From Actinomyces bowdenii (GTDB taxonomy: Bacteria > Actinomycetota > Actinomycetes > Actinomycetales > Actinomycetaceae), in the NCBI RefSeq assembly GCF_017592395.1, contig NZ_JAGFOU010000017.1, positions 1-64,000 on the forward strand: a stretch of DNA of 64,000 nt. The letters run 5' to 3'. This document shows, in pieces, positions 43,379 to 52,456 of the stretch (its first letter is position 1; every line of letters begins with the position of its first letter). The notes beneath the pieces were generated by a model. That model searched no databases and was not told the origin of the DNA. It saw only the letters and a list, made by a program, of their open reading frames with translations. The position numbers and the translations under genes were made by a program.

Positions 43379-44487
43379 GCGGCGCCCTCCTGGGTGTAGT
43401 GGCGCAGGAAGAGCTCCTCCAGGCTGGGCGGGGCGGCGCTCAGGGAGTGCACGCCCAGGGCCGCCAGGGCGCGCATGGCCTCGGGGTAGTGGGCCGAGTC
43501 GATGCTCGCCTCGATCCTCCACCCTGGCTGCGGCGCCCGACCGCCCTCGCCCCGGAGCCCCGGCGCCTCCTGCGCGCTCCGGCCTTCCTGGGACCCCCGC
43601 CCCTCCTGGGCGGCTCGGGGCTGCTGGCCGGCGGGCTCGATGCTCAGCTCGTGGACTCCCGCCACGGCGCCCAGCGCCTGGGGACTGGCCTCGACGACGG
43701 CGCGGATGCGGGTGCGCAGCAGGCCGCGGATGCGCTCCAAGGGGCCGTGCTCGACGGTGCGCCCCGAGCGGACGATGGTCACGTCGGTGCACAGGCGCTC
43801 GACCTCGGACAGGATGTGGCTGGAGAGCAGGACGGCCGTGCCCCGCTCAGAGGCCTCGGCCACGCACTGGGTGAAGACCTCCTCCATGAGGGGGTCGAGC
43901 CCGGAGGTGGGCTCATCGAGGATGAGGAGCTCCACCGGCTCGCTGAGCGCGGCGATGAGGGCGACCTTCTGCCGGTTGCCCTTGGAGTAGGCGCGGATCC
44001 TCTTGCCCGGGTCCAGCTCGAAGCGCTCGATGAGCTCGGCGCGGCGGCCGGCCACCTGCCGGCCCTGATCGGCGGGGCGGCGGCGCAGCGAGGCCAGGGC
44101 CTCCAGGGTCTGGCCACCGGTGAGGGAGGGCCACAGGGCCACGTCCCCGGGAACGTAGGCCAGTCGGTGATGGAGCACGGCGGCCCGGGTCCAGGGGTCG
44201 TCGCCGAAGAGGCGGGCGTCTCCGCCGTCGGCCCGGATCATGCCGAGCAGAACGCGCAGGGTCGTGGTCTTGCCCGCGCCGTTGGGACCCAGGAAGCCGA
44301 CCACCTGTCCGGGCTCGACGCGCAGGTCCAGGCCGTCCAGGGCGCGGGTGGTGCTGCGGCCCCGGCCGAAGTCCTTGACCAGGCCCTGGACATCGACGAC
44401 GGGGGCCGACCCGCCTGAGGGGTCGCTCGGCGGCCCGTGAGGGCGGGTGGCGTGCGCGGGGATGGTGGGCGGTGCGGGCGCGGTCAT
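43375..44487 (-). CDS. ABC exporter ATP-binding protein
   Basis: A 370-residue ATPase of the DrrA/CcmA type. Walker A is GPNGAGKTT, the signature region [15 protein letters not shown] has the degenerate SKGN instead of LSGGQ that is usual in this group, Walker B is [13 protein letters not shown] and the switch is [11 protein letters not shown]. The C-terminal ~120 residues contain a Gln/Gly/Arg-rich insertion. ATG 44487, with AGGAGG before it, overlaps the TetR stop. Confidence 0.9.
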   Translation of the reverse strand: MTAPAPPTIPAHATRPHGPPSDPSGGSAPVVDVQGLVKDFGRGRSTTRALDGLDLRVEPGQVVGFLGPNGAGKTTTLRVLLGMIRADGGDARLFGDDPWTRAAVLHHRLAYVPGDVALWPSLTGGQTLEALASLRRRPADQGRQVAGRRAELIERFELDPGKRIRAYSKGNRQKVALIAALSEPVELLILDEPTSGLDPLMEEVFTQCVAEASERGTAVLLSSHILSEVERLCTDVTIVRSGRTVEHGPLERIRGLLRTRIRAVVEASPQALGAVAGVHELSIEPAGQQPRAAQEGRGSQEGRSAQEAPGLRGEGGRAPQPGWRIEASIDSAHYPEAMRALAALGVHSLSAAPPSLEELFLRHYTQEGAA

Positions 44488-45254
44488 GATTCCTCCTGGG
44501 GTGCTTGCTTGGGTGCTTGGGCCTGGGTGGCCTGCGTCATCGTGGGCTCCGGGGCGGTCGCGGGCCCGGCATCACGGGCCTGCGACTCGCCCTGGGCCGC
44601 CAAGGCCGCGTTGGCGGCGGGGGCGGTCCGGAGGTAGTCCTCGAAGAGGGCCGGGTCGGTGAACAGTGGCTGGGCGTAGAGCTCGGCGGTCACGGGGCCG
44701 TAGCGCTCGACGAACTCCCGGGTGACCACCTCGATGTCCGAGGGGTCGGAGGCCTCGTAGCGGGCGAAGAGCAGCATGGCCCCGAATCCGGAGTAGAGCA
44801 GGTAGCGGGCTCGGGCGGCGTTGTCGTGGGAGGGGGTCACGGCCCCGGCCTGGACGGCCTGGTCCATGTAGGCCACGGTCTCGCTGACGAAGGACTCCAT
44901 GAGCCGCCCGGCCAGCTCGCCGCCCTCCTGGATGGAGCGCAGGGCATAGGAGGCGGCGGGGAGGTAGTCCTCGATCCGGGCCATCTGGGCGAGCAGGTCG
45001 GTGGGGCCCCCGAAGTAGACCGAGTCCCTCTTCGCCTCGACGGTGATCCTCAGGACCTCGTCATCGCAGGCCCGGCGCAGCCCCTGCTTGGAGCCGAAGT
45101 GGTGGGTGATGAGCCCCGCGGTGACGCCCGCCTGGGCCGCGATGGCCCTCAGGCCCACGCTGAATCCCTCGCGGGCGAAGCAGGTGATGGCGGCGCGGCG
45201 GATGCGCGCCACGGCGGTGAGGTCGGAGGCGCAGGGGGGCGGCACTGAACGCAT
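44484..45254 (-). CDS. TetR-family transcriptional regulator
   Basis: A 256-residue regulator. Its helix-turn-helix is [20 protein letters not shown] followed by [21 protein letters not shown]. The C-terminal ~45 residues are an Ala/Gln/Pro-rich tail beyond the ligand domain. ATG 45254 or 45263 are both possible; no ribosome binding site is visible and a palindrome lies immediately upstream, so the transcript may be leaderless. First gene of the exporter operon and probably its repressor. Confidence 0.88.
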   Translation of the reverse strand: MRSVPPPCASDLTAVARIRRAAITCFAREGFSVGLRAIAAQAGVTAGLITHHFGSKQGLRRACDDEVLRITVEAKRDSVYFGGPTDLLAQMARIEDYLPAASYALRSIQEGGELAGRLMESFVSETVAYMDQAVQAGAVTPSHDNAARARYLLYSGFGAMLLFARYEASDPSDIEVVTREFVERYGPVTAELYAQPLFTDPALFEDYLRTAPAANAALAAQGESQARDAGPATAPEPTMTQATQAQAPKQAPQEES

Positions 45255-45264
45255 GACCAGCATG

Positions 45265-45280
45265 CTATACGATAGTATAG
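45265..45280. promoter_or_regulatory. TetR operator
   Basis: CTATAC-GATA-GTATAG is a 16-bp inverted repeat adjoining the TetR start codons. A minus-strand TTGACC lies about 10 bp upstream. The position suggests autorepression of the TetR-exporter operon. Confidence 0.6.
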
Positions 45281-45498
45281 ACCAGGTCAAGCCCTCTCGC
45301 GCAGAGCACCTCGGCGACCGCCTCCGCAGAGCCGGCGGCAGCGGGCCCCTCGGCGATGCGCAGCAGGATCCTCGGGTGCCGGCGGGCCGGACGCGCCCCC
45401 GGGCACTCGTGACCAATTCGAGCCGTCACGATCCGGTCTCCCTGCTTGAGCGCCCGAGAACCGCATTGCTAGTGTGCTGGCAATCTGTGGAAATCCAT

Positions 45499-45513
45499 AT
45501 CATCCAGGATGAT
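45499..45513. promoter_or_regulatory. Palindrome upstream of the adhesin gene
   Basis: ATCATCC-A-GGATGAT is a perfect 7+1+7 bp inverted repeat 60 bases before the adhesin start codon, in an A/T-richer stretch likely to contain its promoter. It may bind a regulator of the surface protein. The rest of the 45281-45573 gap shows no gene. Confidence 0.4.
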
Positions 45514-45573
45514 CCCTACAAGATATCTCCAGGTTCTTTCCACGAATCCCTATCCCATCGAGAGGACCCCCTC

Positions 45574-48500
45574 GTGCCATTCTCCTCGCCCGCGAGCACG
45601 CGCGGCAAGGCCATAGCATCCGCCCTGGCGGTGCTACTGGCCCTGAGCGCATCAGTGCTCGCCTTCTTCCACTCCAGCGCCCAGGCGGCGAATAATCCGC
45701 GGATCACGATCTCCAACATGTCCCTGGTCGTCTCCTCGCCCACCGGCGAGGACGACCCCTCGGACACCAGCGTTCGAGTCGATGACATCGTCAGGCTCTC
45801 CTTCGACTGGGACGCCCGGAATGCAGGCGCCTCCTCGGGGGACTCCTTCCGCATCGGCCTGCCCGCGCAGTTCCGCAACCGGGAGCAGATCACCCAGGAT
45901 CTCAAGGTCTCCCACGGCGGTCAGGATGTGAGCATCGGCCAGTGCGCCCTGGCGGATCAGGAGATCACCTGCACCTTCAACGGTGAGCTCGACAGGATCA
46001 AGGCGCAGGGCTTCACCGCCCTCAACGGCAGCGGCTCCGCCCTGGTGGTGGCGGCCTCCGCCACGGACCAGGGCACTGCGGGCATCGACGCCAATGGCAG
46101 CATCACCCAGGTGCCCATTCCTGGTGGCTCCATCGCAGACAATACCGGCTTCGACTATGAGCCCGAGCGCCTGCGCAAGTGGGCCTTCGGGGTCACCAAC
46201 GACTCCAAGGCCATCGACTGGGAGCTGTCCTTCGGCACCCCGGGCATCCAGCAGCTGCTGCAGGCGCAGGGGACCACCCTGACCGTGGACGGGCAGACCC
46301 GCTCCACCATCACCCTGACCGATGAGATCTCCCCCGGCCAGGAGTACTCCACCGACAAGAGCGAGTGGAAGCTGGGCATCGGGACCTCCGCCGGCCGCAA
46401 CTCCATCTTCGGCACCGTCACTGACGCCACGGGCAATGACCAGAACACCGCCATGGGCGACTACGACATGACCGTGGACATCAACGGCAACCGTGCCACC
46501 ATCACGATCACCGGGCCTTTCGTGCAGGACACCAACTACCACGTGTACTACCCCACAGTGCCGACCACTGCCGACCACACGGTCCAGCCGGGCGTCGTCT
46601 ACACCAACAACGCCGCTCTGGAGGGCTCCGCCGCCCAGACCACCTACAGCGTCTACTACGTCCGCTCCTTCAACATCAATGTCGAGCTCAAGCCGGGCTT
46701 CGGAGGCTTCAGCGCCACCAAGCTGCTCGGCGGCCCCGGCGCAGGGCTGGTCCCCGACGGAACCACCTTCGAGCTGACCGTGGACTACACCCTGCCCGGT
46801 GGCGCCACGACGGATACCTACCAGGGCTGGGACGCCCCCGGCCAGGTCAATGGCACCCGCACCGGTGGCCGCACCACCCTGCAGCTGACGGCGGGCCAGA
46901 CCGCCACCTACAACGGGACCTTCCCCGCCGGGACCGTGCTGACCCTCAGCGAGGACCCCGCCACCGCCTCGAGCACCCCCCAAGGGCATGTCTGGGGCGC
47001 GCCGGTGCTCATCATCGACGACTCCACCACCAGCACGCTGACGATCCAGGACCAGCGCTCCACCGCCGTGTCGGTGACCAACCTCGTGGAGGAGGCCCCG
47101 GCCACGACCGGATCCTTCTCGGTGACCAAGCGGGTCGAGGGCGACGGCGACTTCTCCGGCTCCACCTTCGCCTTCTCCTACACCTGCGACAACGGCACCA
47201 AGGGCGACCTGCAGGTCCCGGGTGACGGCACGGTGGTCACCAGCCCCCAGATCACCGCCGGAGCCGTCTGCGAGATCACTGAGGACACCGACGCCGCGGC
47301 CCAGCCCGGCTTCTCCCTGGAGCCCCGCCTGTCCACCGGCTCGGTGACCATCAAGGCCGGCGAGGTGGTCCCGGTGACCGCGACCAACACCTACTCCAAC
47401 AGCACCGGCGGCTTCGCGGTGACCAAGACGGTGAGCGGGGCGGCTGGATTCGCCGCGGACACCTTCGAGATCGACTACGTGTGCACCCCGCCCGCCGGGG
47501 CCGGCAGCCCTCAGCGCTCCACCCTGCGTGTCACGGCAGGAGGCCCCGCGGTGCAGGGCCCGATCCTGCCCGCCGGCACCACCTGCGTCATCAGCGAGTC
47601 CGAGGCCACCAGGGCGCGTGAGGGCCACACGGTGGCCACCACCATCACGGTGGACGGCGCGACGAGCGAGACCGTCACCATCGCCAAGGGCGCAACGGCT
47701 CAGGTGGCCGTGGCCAATGCCTACAAGCCCCTGGTCGGATCCTTCGAGGTGACCAAGACCGTCACGGGTGACAGCGCCGCCCTGGCCCCGGACTCCTTCG
47801 TCTTCGACTACACGTGCCGAGATGCGGGCGGTGAGGAGACCGTGAGCGGCGCGCTGAGCGTCGCAGCGGGAGCCTCCGAGTCGGTGGGCGACGTCCCCGT
47901 CGGGGAGTGCACGATCACCGAGGCCGACGCACCCGCGGAGGGCGCCGCCCTGGCCACGACGATGCGCGTCGACGGCAAGGAGGTCGAGGGACGCACCGCG
48001 ACCTTCACCGTCACCGACGGCGCCTCAGTGGCCGTGGCGGCCACCAACACCTACTCCCCGCTCCACGGGACCTTCGCCGTGGCCAAGCAGGTCCTGGATG
48101 GGATCCCCGAGCCGGTGACGGGAGAGCCCGCCGCCCCGGCGGAACCCGCCGCCCCCACGGAGCCGGACCCGCTGGAGGCGCTGCGCGACAAGGAGTTCAC
48201 CTTCACCTACACCTGTGATGATCCCGGCAAGGCCACGGGGACCCTCAAGGCCAAGGGCGACGCCGTCGCGGTGGACTCCGGCCTCACCCTGCCGGTGGGC
48301 ACCACCTGCACGATCACGGAGGACACTGCCAGCGCCCAGGTCGAGGGCTACACGCTCATCGCGCCCGAGCCATGGGAGGTGAAGATCGGCGAGGGCTCCA
48401 AGGTGATCGCCCACTTCGTCAACATCTACGAGAAGACGGAGCCCAAGCCCACACCCAGCCCATCACCGGAGCCGAGCCCCGAGCCGAGCCCCAGCGGGAC

Positions 48501-48951
48501 GCCGAGCACCACCCCGACCCCGGCGCCCAGCCCCGAGCCGAGCCCCAGCGGGACGCCGAGCACCACCCCGACCCCGGCGCCCAGCCCCGAGCCGAGCCCC
48601 AGCGGGACGCCGAGCACCACTCCCGTGCCCGGACCGGCTCCCTCGCAGGACACCACCCCGGGCACGCCCGGGCCCGACCCGAGCCCATCGCACACCTGCC
48701 TGACCCCGGCCCCGTCGCCGTCGGGCACCCCGGGGGAGCCGGGGGCCGACCCGAGCGCCCCGGGAACCCCGGGGACGGGCGAGACCGGCCCGGCCGGCAG
48801 CCCGAGCACTGACCCCTGCGCTCCCCCGGCCTCCCCCGAGCCCGGCGGCTCCAGCCTGGCGCGCACCGGCGCCAGCCTGGGCGCAGTGCTCGTGGCGATC
48901 GTCGGCCTGGTCGGCGGGGCGGCCGTGCTGTCCCACCGCCGTCGGATCTGA
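45574..48951 (+). CDS. LAxTG-anchored surface adhesin with DUF5979 repeats
   Basis: A 1125-residue surface protein from GTG 45574, preceded by GAGAGGA. A signal peptide ends near AQA (residue ~38). Residues ~40-360 resemble the Ig-like adhesive A region of MSCRAMM/collagen-binding proteins. About five repeats of ~90-100 residues follow, with the DUF5979 pattern (GSFSVTKRVEGDGDFSGSTF ... YTC ... CEITED), probably isopeptide-type stalk domains. A Pro/Ser/Thr wall-spanning region with an 18-residue tandem repeat leads to SLARTG, a hydrophobic segment and SHRRRI. LAxTG is the class E sortase motif usual in high-G+C Gram-positives. A role in attachment is inferred. Confidence 0.9.
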   Translation: MPFSSPASTRGKAIASALAVLLALSASVLAFFHSSAQAANNPRITISNMSLVVSSPTGEDDPSDTSVRVDDIVRLSFDWDARNAGASSGDSFRIGLPAQFRNREQITQDLKVSHGGQDVSIGQCALADQEITCTFNGELDRIKAQGFTALNGSGSALVVAASATDQGTAGIDANGSITQVPIPGGSIADNTGFDYEPERLRKWAFGVTNDSKAIDWELSFGTPGIQQLLQAQGTTLTVDGQTRSTITLTDEISPGQEYSTDKSEWKLGIGTSAGRNSIFGTVTDATGNDQNTAMGDYDMTVDINGNRATITITGPFVQDTNYHVYYPTVPTTADHTVQPGVVYTNNAALEGSAAQTTYSVYYVRSFNINVELKPGFGGFSATKLLGGPGAGLVPDGTTFELTVDYTLPGGATTDTYQGWDAPGQVNGTRTGGRTTLQLTAGQTATYNGTFPAGTVLTLSEDPATASSTPQGHVWGAPVLIIDDSTTSTLTIQDQRSTAVSVTNLVEEAPATTGSFSVTKRVEGDGDFSGSTFAFSYTCDNGTKGDLQVPGDGTVVTSPQITAGAVCEITEDTDAAAQPGFSLEPRLSTGSVTIKAGEVVPVTATNTYSNSTGGFAVTKTVSGAAGFAADTFEIDYVCTPPAGAGSPQRSTLRVTAGGPAVQGPILPAGTTCVISESEATRAREGHTVATTITVDGATSETVTIAKGATAQVAVANAYKPLVGSFEVTKTVTGDSAALAPDSFVFDYTCRDAGGEETVSGALSVAAGASESVGDVPVGECTITEADAPAEGAALATTMRVDGKEVEGRTATFTVTDGASVAVAATNTYSPLHGTFAVAKQVLDGIPEPVTGEPAAPAEPAAPTEPDPLEALRDKEFTFTYTCDDPGKATGTLKAKGDAVAVDSGLTLPVGTTCTITEDTASAQVEGYTLIAPEPWEVKIGEGSKVIAHFVNIYEKTEPKPTPSPSPEPSPEPSPSGTPSTTPTPAPSPEPSPSGTPSTTPTPAPSPEPSPSGTPSTTPVPGPAPSQDTTPGTPGPDPSPSHTCLTPAPSPSGTPGEPGADPSAPGTPGTGETGPAGSPSTDPCAPPASPEPGGSSLARTGASLGAVLVAIVGLVGGAAVLSHRRRI
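48475..48624 (+). repeat. 54-bp tandem repeat in the adhesin stalk
   Basis: Two identical 54-bp units (48475-48528 and 48529-48582) and a partial third encode SPEPSPSGTPSTTPTPAP. The near-perfect nucleotide identity indicates recent expansion and predicts length variation of the wall-spanning region between strains. Confidence 0.93.
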
Positions 48952-49004
48952 TCGGACGCAACCGCGGTCTCACGCGGGCGCGGGCCCGCGGATGACCATC
49001 CCAT

Positions 49005-49048
49005 GAGGCCGGGTGGCCGCCTCCCCAAGGAGGCGGCCACCCGGCCTC
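49005..49048. terminator. Bidirectional terminator
   Basis: Perfect 20-bp arms (49005-49024 and 49029-49048, core GGCCGGGTGGCCGCCTCC) enclose a four-base loop. It lies between the converging adhesin and ABC permease genes and can end both transcripts. Confidence 0.8.
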
Positions 49049-49129
49049 CGGTCTGCCCGTCCACCCGTGCCGGGGCCGGGACGGTCCAGCGCCTCAGACC
49101 GTCCCGGAGTGCTCCGGCCCGTCCCGGCC

Positions 49130-49993
49130 TCAGCCCCGCGCGCCGCCCGTGCGGCGGGCCACCACCGCCAGAAGGCCCCAGGCCAGCACGCTCAGCGCCC
49201 CCGCGCCGGCCAGTACCGGGAGCACCCCGCTGGCCTCGAGGCCCCCCGCATTGCTCATGGCGGAGGAGCCCAGGGTCAGGCAGCGGGAGATGACCCCCTG
49301 GGGGATGGCGTAGACCAGCGGCGATTGGCTGGCCAGCATCCCGAAGCCCACCACGCATCCGCCGAAGCACAGTGCCACCGGGGCGGCGAAGGAGCGCATG
49401 AGCATGCTCAGCAGCGATTGGAGCGCGACCAGCGGCAGGCTCACCACGATGGCCAGCAGGCCGGCGGCCACGAAGCTCGCGGGGATCGCGGGCCCCAGGC
49501 CCAGGCACATGCCCACCATCCAGGTCAGCACCACCAGCACCGCCTGCATGACCGTCACCGGCACCACGATGGCCAGGGTCTTGGACAGCACCACCGCCAC
49601 CGGGCTGTGGCCGGTGGTGCGCATGGCGTTCCAGCTGGTGCCCCGGTGCTCCACCCGCCAGGCGGCCGAGGCCAGCAGCGCCACCCCCAGGGAGAAGAAG
49701 AGCATGGAGTAGAAGAGCGTGACCTGCGAGGACAGGGAGACCCAGCCCTGTGAGAGCGCCTCGGAGTTCATCGCGTAGTTGACCGAGCCGGTGATGACCG
49801 CCATGAGAGGAAGCAGCACGGTCACCACCCACACCGCCGAGCGCTTGAGCTTGACAAGCTCCACAAGGACGAGCGACCCGAAGCCGCCGGGCGCGCGCCG
49901 GCCCGCCGGCGCGACGGCCCGCTCGGGCAGTGCAGGCATCACTCCGGGGGTGCAGGCCGGGGTCGGGGCGGGGGATGCGGCAGGAGCAGTCAT
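49130..49993 (-). CDS. ABC transporter permease, lantibiotic/bacitracin-exporter type
   Basis: A 287-residue membrane protein with six helices in the ABC-2 pattern (SLVLVELVKLKRSAVWVVTV, WRVEHRGTSWNAMRTTGHSP). The RTEWKHRTW-like amphipathic motif before helix 3 is typical of LanE/LanG/BcrB-type subunits. ATG 49993 is the last gene start of a three-gene operon, six bases after the preceding permease stop. Confidence 0.83.
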   Translation of the reverse strand: MTAPAASPAPTPACTPGVMPALPERAVAPAGRRAPGGFGSLVLVELVKLKRSAVWVVTVLLPLMAVITGSVNYAMNSEALSQGWVSLSSQVTLFYSMLFFSLGVALLASAAWRVEHRGTSWNAMRTTGHSPVAVVLSKTLAIVVPVTVMQAVLVVLTWMVGMCLGLGPAIPASFVAAGLLAIVVSLPLVALQSLLSMLMRSFAAPVALCFGGCVVGFGMLASQSPLVYAIPQGVISRCLTLGSSAMSNAGGLEASGVLPVLAGAGALSVLAWGLLAVVARRTGGARG

Positions 49994-49998
49994 GGTGA

Positions 49999-50868
49999 TC
50001 ACCTCTCGATGCGGTCGAGTCTGCGGGTGGCGATGGCGAAGGCGAGGGAGGCCAGGGCCAGGAAGCCCATCACCCATCCCACGGGGGCCGGGGAGTAGAC
50101 GACGCCGGAGTCCTCGCCGTCCTGCACGAAGCGCGCGTTGGTGATGACGGCGTAGTAGCCCCAGGGCAGCAGGCGCGCCAGCCACGGGGGCGCCAGCAGC
50201 ATGAAGGAGGCGACGAATCCGCCCAGGAGCCCCGCCCCCATGCCGATCAACTGGTTGTCCACGACGGCGGCCAGCCACACGTGGAGGGCGCACATGGCCA
50301 GATCCACGCCGATGAGCATGAGCGTGTAGACCGCCCACTGCCCGGCGTCGAGCGGCACCGTGATGCCCACGGCCCTGCCCAGGAGCACCAGTGCGGCGCT
50401 CTGGACGAGCACGGCCGGGATGATGACGAGGCCGAGGGCCGCCACCTTGACCCGGCACAGGGCGCCCGGGGTCAGGCCGGCGCTGGCCGCCAGGTTCCAT
50501 CCCGCACCGGAGTGCTCGATCTCCGTCTGCCGACTGGCCAGGACGGCCACCATCACCGGCCCGATCATGGCATTGGTGAAGGCGGCGTTGAGCAGGAGCC
50601 CCGCCCAGGGCAGGGCGGCCGGGTCGGTGAACCCGGCCCGGGCGGAGGAGGGGAACAGGGCCGAGCTGCACATGGCCACGCTCGCGCCCACCAGGGCCAG
50701 GGTCACCGGCAGGGTGCGCAGGCGGCGCATCTTGGCGATCTCGATGCGCACAGCGGTCAGCAGGCCGGGCCCCCGGCGGTCCCCGGCCCCGCCCGCAGGC
50801 GCGCCGGCCGCCGCAGGCGGCGGGGCAGTGGCGGTGGACGCGGCAGTGGACGTGGCGGTGGCAGCCAT
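49999..50868 (-). CDS. ABC transporter permease, lantibiotic/bacitracin-exporter type
   Basis: A 289-residue permease with six helices, related in layout to the next gene (LTAVRIEIAKMRRLRTLPVT and SRQTEIEHSGAGWNLAASAG, the latter the LanE/G-like motif). The ATG overlaps the ATPase stop as TGATG. Two different permeases plus one ATPase match LanFEG-type immunity exporters or BceAB-like peptide resistance pumps. Confidence 0.83.
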   Translation of the reverse strand: MAATATSTAASTATAPPPAAAGAPAGGAGDRRGPGLLTAVRIEIAKMRRLRTLPVTLALVGASVAMCSSALFPSSARAGFTDPAALPWAGLLLNAAFTNAMIGPVMVAVLASRQTEIEHSGAGWNLAASAGLTPGALCRVKVAALGLVIIPAVLVQSAALVLLGRAVGITVPLDAGQWAVYTLMLIGVDLAMCALHVWLAAVVDNQLIGMGAGLLGGFVASFMLLAPPWLARLLPWGYYAVITNARFVQDGEDSGVVYSPAPVGWVMGFLALASLAFAIATRRLDRIER

Positions 50869-52094
50869 CAGAGCACACCTCCCCGGCCGGTGAGGTCCAT
50901 GAACACGTCCTCCAGGCTCTGGGTCTGGCGCCGCACCTCGTGCAGTGCCACCCCGGCGGCGGCCAGGCGCCCGATGAGCTCGGCGACGGCCTCGTTGGAC
51001 AGGCCCGGCAGTAGCACCCCCTCGGGGGTGAGCCGGGGCCCGGCGTCCTGCTGGCCCCCGGGGGCGCCCGGCCCAGGCGCGCCGTCGGGCACGAGCCCGG
51101 CCAGGATCCGCGGGTCCAGGACGGAGCGCGGGGTGGGGGTGACCACGAGGACGTCGGGCACGGAGCGCTCCATGAGCTGGGCTCGCGTGCCCTGGAAGAC
51201 CATGCGCCCGCCCGAGAGGATGCCCAGGACCGAGGCCATGCGGTCGATCTCGTCCAGCAGGTGGCTGGAGACCATGACGGTGACCCCTTCACCGGCCAGC
51301 TCCACCAGCAGGCGGCGCACCTCCTCGATGCCCGCCGGATCCAGGCCATTGGTGGGCTCATCGAGGATGAGCAGCTCGGGCTCGCGCACGAGGGCCAGGG
51401 CCACCCCCAGGCGCTGCTTCATGCCCAGGGAGTAGGTGCGCACGAGGCGGTCCTTGTGCTCGCTCAATCGCACCAGGGCCAGCGCACGGTCCACCTGGCG
51501 GTCGCTCAGGCCCAGCATGCGGGCGGCGATGCGCATGTTCTCCGCCCCGGTGAGGTGCCCGTAGCCGGGCGGGCTCTCGATCATCGAGCCGGTGCGGGCC
51601 ATGATCGCGGGCCGGGTAGCGGCGTTGAAGGGCCGGCCCAGGACCTCGATCTCCCCGCGGGTGGGGGCCAGCAGTCCCAGGAGCATCTTCATGGTGGTGG
51701 ACTTGCCCGACCCGTTGGGCCCCAGGAAGCCGTAGACGGTGCCGCGGGGCACCACCAGGCTCAGATCGCTGACCACCGTGCGCGGCCCGAAGGCCTTGGT
51801 CAGGCCGCGGGTGAGGATGACGGCCTCGTCCCGGCCCCGGGTGGGGTGGGGCGCCGTCGGTGAGGCTCCGGCGCGGAGGGCGGGGGCATGGGGCGCCGTC
51901 GGGGATGGGGCGCCGAGGGGGGCGGGGGCCCGCGTGGCTGCGGTGCCCGCGGCCGCCGCGTACGGGTTGGCGGTCGGCACGGCGGGGGCCGGGCCGGGGG
52001 CGGGGGCCGGGCCGGGGGCGGGGGGAGCCGGGTGGCTGCCGAGGGCCGTCGCCATGGCCGGGCCACTGACGGGGAAGGCGTGCGCTGTACTCAT
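50868..52094 (-). CDS. ABC transporter ATP-binding protein, lantibiotic/bacitracin-exporter type
   Basis: A 408-residue ATPase. Walker A is GPNGSGKST, the signature YSLGMKQRLGVALAL has the SLGMKQR form of LanF/BcrA proteins, and Walker B is [15 protein letters not shown]. The first ~85 residues are a Pro/Ala repeat-like extension. The ~60 residues before the end include another Pro/Gly linker and a conserved tail (TQSLEDVFMDLTG). ATG 52094 is chosen over upstream in-frame starts inside the regulatory region. Divergent from a two-component system that probably controls it. Confidence 0.9.
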   Translation of the reverse strand: MSTAHAFPVSGPAMATALGSHPAPPAPGPAPAPGPAPAVPTANPYAAAAGTAATRAPAPLGAPSPTAPHAPALRAGASPTAPHPTRGRDEAVILTRGLTKAFGPRTVVSDLSLVVPRGTVYGFLGPNGSGKSTTMKMLLGLLAPTRGEIEVLGRPFNAATRPAIMARTGSMIESPPGYGHLTGAENMRIAARMLGLSDRQVDRALALVRLSEHKDRLVRTYSLGMKQRLGVALALVREPELLILDEPTNGLDPAGIEEVRRLLVELAGEGVTVMVSSHLLDEIDRMASVLGILSGGRMVFQGTRAQLMERSVPDVLVVTPTPRSVLDPRILAGLVPDGAPGPGAPGGQQDAGPRLTPEGVLLPGLSNEAVAELIGRLAAAGVALHEVRRQTQSLEDVFMDLTGRGGVL

Positions 52095-52173
52095 GGCCCC
52101 AGAGTCCTCGCGGCATGCCACCGGGCGCATCAGCCCACGGTCTGCTTGTTCTCGCGGCACCGGGCGCCCTCCT

Positions 52174-52428
52174 CATGCCGGGGCATGAGAGGCCCGGGCC
52201 CCGAGACCCCCTCCGCACACTCCCCCTCCGCACACTCCCCCTCACTCGGGCTCCCCCCCAGGCTCCTTCCGCGCTTTTCCCCTTCAAGACGCAGAATCAC
52301 CGGTCTAGAGGGGGTGAAACCGCGTCTTGAAGGGGAAAAACGCGGGAAGGCGGGGAGCCGGGGACGAGGCGGCAGGCCCGTCCTCCGATGCCGGCGCCGT
52401 CGGCCCCTGCCGCTCATACCCCGGCATG
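52174..52428. promoter_or_regulatory. Paired palindromic sites in the ABC/two-component intergenic region
   Basis: CTCATGCCGGGGCATGAG at 52172-52189 is a perfect 18-bp palindrome about 80 bp upstream of the ABC operon. A related inverted copy, CTCATACCCCGGCATG, lies at 52413-52428, just before the kinase gene. The two copies are inverted with respect to each other, and each is placed where a regulator of one of the divergent transcripts would bind. They are candidate sites for the adjacent response regulator. The gap 52095-52456 contains no gene. Confidence 0.55.
52270..52344. repeat. 23-bp inverted repeat between the divergent promoters
   Basis: Arms at 52270-52292 and 52322-52344 (core TTTTCCCCTTCAAGACGC) pair with one mismatch around a 29-base loop. 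They lie inside the two CTCATGCC-type sites, giving a nested symmetric arrangement over the whole intergenic region. It could be a double operator or a hairpin in either transcript. Confidence 0.8.
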
Positions 52429-52456
52429 ACGCGCCCAGGGCGGGAACTGGCCTACG

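Noticed and set aside
45652-47628. 658-codon minus-strand frame opposite the adhesin gene
   Set aside because: Antisense artefact of G+C-biased codon use; no start signal or motif.
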